Source: Caulobacter radicis (GTDB taxonomy: Bacteria; Pseudomonadota; Alphaproteobacteria; Caulobacterales; Caulobacteraceae). Taken from it: a stretch of DNA of 64,000 nt. The stretch covers positions 312,358 to 376,357 of the forward strand of contig NZ_QDKO01000043.1 in the NCBI RefSeq assembly GCF_003094615.1, given 5' to 3'. The notes beneath the pieces are model-generated. The model was not told the DNA's origin and did no database searches. It saw only the letters and a list, made by a program, of their open reading frames with translations. The position numbers were made by a program, and so were the translations under genes. The number at the start of each line of letters is the position of its first letter. Positions within the stretch are counted from its first letter, which is position 1. Positions 62,806 through 64,000 of the stretch are shown in pieces.

Positions 62806-62883
62806 AGCCTGCATCAAGAGTTGGGCTCGCCCAACGCCAACCTGCTTCCCGAGCAAGGTGGCGCCCCGTCGGGGGGATGCGGC
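62806..62883 (+). promoter_or_regulatory. SAM-I-clan riboswitch aptamer (SAM-I/IV-variant type) upstream of metA
   Basis: The plus strand folds into a four-way junction: P1 GCATC/GATGC (62811-62815 with 62876-62880), P2 TTGGG-CTCG-CCCAA (62821-62834), P3 CGCC-A-ACCT...AGGT-GGCG (62835-62863) and P4 CCCC-GTC-GGGG (62864-62874). ATCAAGAG after P1 is the conserved S-box segment. CGCCAACCT...AAGGTGGC differs from the S-box CGGCAACCT...AAGGTGCC by one compensated base pair. The P2 loop CTCG can pair with CGAG in the P3 loop. It should bind S-adenosylmethionine and lower metA expression. Confidence 0.85.
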
Positions 62884-62944
62884 CGCGACGGCAACGAAAC
62901 GGGTGAGCCCTAGAGCCGTCGCGAGTCCTTGGTTTTTGCGACGG
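62884..62944 (+). promoter_or_regulatory. Riboswitch expression platform with alternative hairpins
   Basis: The segment CCGTCGC (62916-62922) can pair either upstream, in CGCGACGGC/GCCGTCGCG (62884-62892 with 62915-62923, then a T5 run at 62933-62937), or downstream with GCGACGG at 62938-62944. The first looks like a terminator. The second abuts the metA ribosome-binding region. Only one can form at a time. Confidence 0.7.
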
Positions 62945-62957
62945 ACGGACGCTGCCC

Positions 62958-63875
62958 ATGCCCATCAAGATCCCCGACGACCTGCCGGCCCGCGCATCGC
63001 TGGAAGCCGAAGGCCTGTCGCTGATGGCCGACACCGACGCCGCCCGCCAGGACATCAGGCCGCTGCGCATCGGCCTGCTGAACCTGATGCCCGACAAGCC
63101 CAGCACCGAGCGGCAGTTCGCGCGTCTTCTGGGCGCCAGCCCGCTGCAGGTTGAGCTGTCGCTGCTCCAACTGGCCAGCCATTCGCCCAAGACCACCTCG
63201 GCCGAGCACATGCTGGCCTTCTACCGCACCTGGGAAGAGGTGCGGCACGAGCGCTTCGACGGGCTGATCGTCACCGGCGCGCCGGTCGAGACCCTGCCGT
63301 TCGAGGAGGTCAGCTACTGGGACGAGCTGTCGCGCATCTTCGACTGGAGCGAAACCCACGTGCATGCCGGCCTGGCCGTCTGCTGGGGCGCCCAGGCCGG
63401 CGTGAAGCACTTCCATGACGTGCCCAAGCACGTGCTGGCCGACAAGCGCTCGGGCGTCTTCCCCCACGCCAACCTGGCCCCGGCCTCGCCCTATCTGCGG
63501 GGTCTGGCCGACGAGATCGACATCCCGGTGTCGCGCTGGACCGAGGTGCGCCCCGAGGACCTGCCGGCCGACGGCGGCTTGCGGGTGCTGCTTGATTCGG
63601 AAGAGTCGGGCCTGTGCCTGCTGGAGGACGCCCGCCGCCGCTGGCTCTACATGTTCAATCACCCGGAATACGAGACCGGCACCCTGGCGGCCGAGTACGC
63701 CCGCGACCGGACGATCGATCCCTCGACCCCGCCGCCGGCGCACTACTTCCCCGGCGATGATCCGAGCCGCCCGCCCCGCAACCGCTGGCGCAGCCACGCC
63801 CACCTGCTGATCGGCAACTGGCTGAACGAGGTCTACCAGACCACGCCGTTCGAGCTGGAAACGATCGGGGCCTGA
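62958..63875 (+). CDS. metA: Homoserine O-acyltransferase MetA, predicted acetyl-CoA-specific
   Basis: 305 residues of the MetA (HTS) family, first step of methionine synthesis from homoserine. The catalytic residues keep E. coli numbering: Cys142 in AVCWGAQ, and His235 and Glu237 in FNHPEYE. Residue 111 in TGAPVETLPF is Glu; enzymes with Glu here use acetyl-CoA, whereas those with Gly (TGAPLGL in E. coli) use succinyl-CoA. The product should therefore be O-acetylhomoserine. It is the only gene behind the SAM riboswitch. Confidence 0.95.
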   Translation: MPIKIPDDLPARASLEAEGLSLMADTDAARQDIRPLRIGLLNLMPDKPSTERQFARLLGASPLQVELSLLQLASHSPKTTSAEHMLAFYRTWEEVRHERFDGLIVTGAPVETLPFEEVSYWDELSRIFDWSETHVHAGLAVCWGAQAGVKHFHDVPKHVLADKRSGVFPHANLAPASPYLRGLADEIDIPVSRWTEVRPEDLPADGGLRVLLDSEESGLCLLEDARRRWLYMFNHPEYETGTLAAEYARDRTIDPSTPPPAHYFPGDDPSRPPRNRWRSHAHLLIGNWLNEVYQTTPFELETIGA

Positions 63876-63880
63876 CGCGT

Positions 63881-63904
63881 AAACCTCCCCTATGGGAGAG
63901 GTTT
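63881..63904. terminator. Hairpin between convergent metA and edge gene
   Basis: AAACCTC(C)CC-TAT-GGGAGAGGTTT forms an imperfect stem of about ten pairs with A and T runs at its ends, so it could terminate transcription in both directions. It overlaps the stop of the minus-strand gene. Confidence 0.65.
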
Positions 63905-64000
63905 CTGGTGGGCCTCCCACAACCTCTTCAGCACCGCCGGCGCCAGGCCCGGCAGGTCCTCGGCGATCAGGCCCGGCCCATGGATCGCCGCGCATTCGGC
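63890..64000 (-). CDS. C-terminal fragment of an unidentified protein (runs off the right edge)
   Basis: Thirty-six codons and a TAG stop at 63890-63892 are visible. The peptide includes HGPGLIAEDLPGLAPAVLKR and ends EAHQKPLP. I cannot assign a family from this length. It converges with metA across a hairpin. Confidence 0.5.
   Translation of the reverse strand, partial: AECAAIHGPGLIAEDLPGLAPAVLKRLWEAHQKPLP

Overview
The window is GC-rich, densely coded DNA from an alphaproteobacterium, most likely Caulobacter or a close relative. The main pointers are the tig / clpP / clpX neighbourhood with a cicA-type HAD phosphatase gene between clpP and clpX (the arrangement known from Caulobacter crescentus), many short palindromic intergenic repeats, a TamAB pair, an AST arginine operon and a SAM-I-clan riboswitch in front of metA. 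There is no sign of a phage, plasmid, IS element or CRISPR array.

Layout. 1-500: edge of an Hpt-type protein and two identical tRNA-Lys(CTT) genes. 680-23035: a large catabolic island with an MFS carrier, an MDR reductase, a lipoprotein, an SDR, a HapK-like protein, three CE4-type (PuuE/imidase-like) hydrolases, a CitE-like lyase, a MaoC hydratase, an acyl-CoA dehydrogenase, two family III CoA-transferases, an MmgE/PrpD protein, a PaaK-like ligase, an amidase, an enoyl-CoA hydratase, an uncharacterised 240-aa protein, a glutaryl-CoA-dehydrogenase-like gene broken by one stop codon, a LeuC/LeuD-type hydro-lyase pair and an isocitrate-lyase-superfamily enzyme. Genes overlap by 1-14 bases, so these are real operons. 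Together they look like a route that opens an amide or imide substrate, activates a branched dicarboxylate with CoA, oxidises and hydrates it, and cleaves it by retro-aldol or Claisen-type steps. The substrate is unknown.

23201-28750: arginine succinyltransferase operon (M20 hydrolase, astA, astD, astB, GNAT). 28861-34829: tamA-tamB. 35062-38565: the ATP-grasp / alpha-E / transglutaminase triad of a poorly understood peptide-synthesis system; its transglutaminase ends in polyglutamine. 38602-41351: cysT-cysW-cysA sulfate importer without a binding-protein gene. 41701-44993: two exported pectin lyases (PL11 and PL22) behind a palindromic operator candidate. 45110-53273: a lipid hydroxylase, small membrane proteins, an outer-membrane barrel, a FabH-like synthase, an M48 protease, a polar amino-acid ABC importer and a degenerate GIY-YIG-like small protein. 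53279-62000: an alpha/beta hydrolase, recG, then the protein quality-control block clpX, cicA, an LTXXQ protein, clpP and tig. 62168-64000: tRNA-Leu(TAG), a structured non-coding stretch with an orphan terminator, a 58-aa protein, a SAM riboswitch and metA. The MetA active site carries Glu111, which predicts acetyl-CoA rather than succinyl-CoA use.

The two most promising under-described systems are the 19-kb catabolic island and the ATP-grasp / alpha-E / transglutaminase triad. The clearest regulatory find is the metA riboswitch with two mutually exclusive downstream hairpins.
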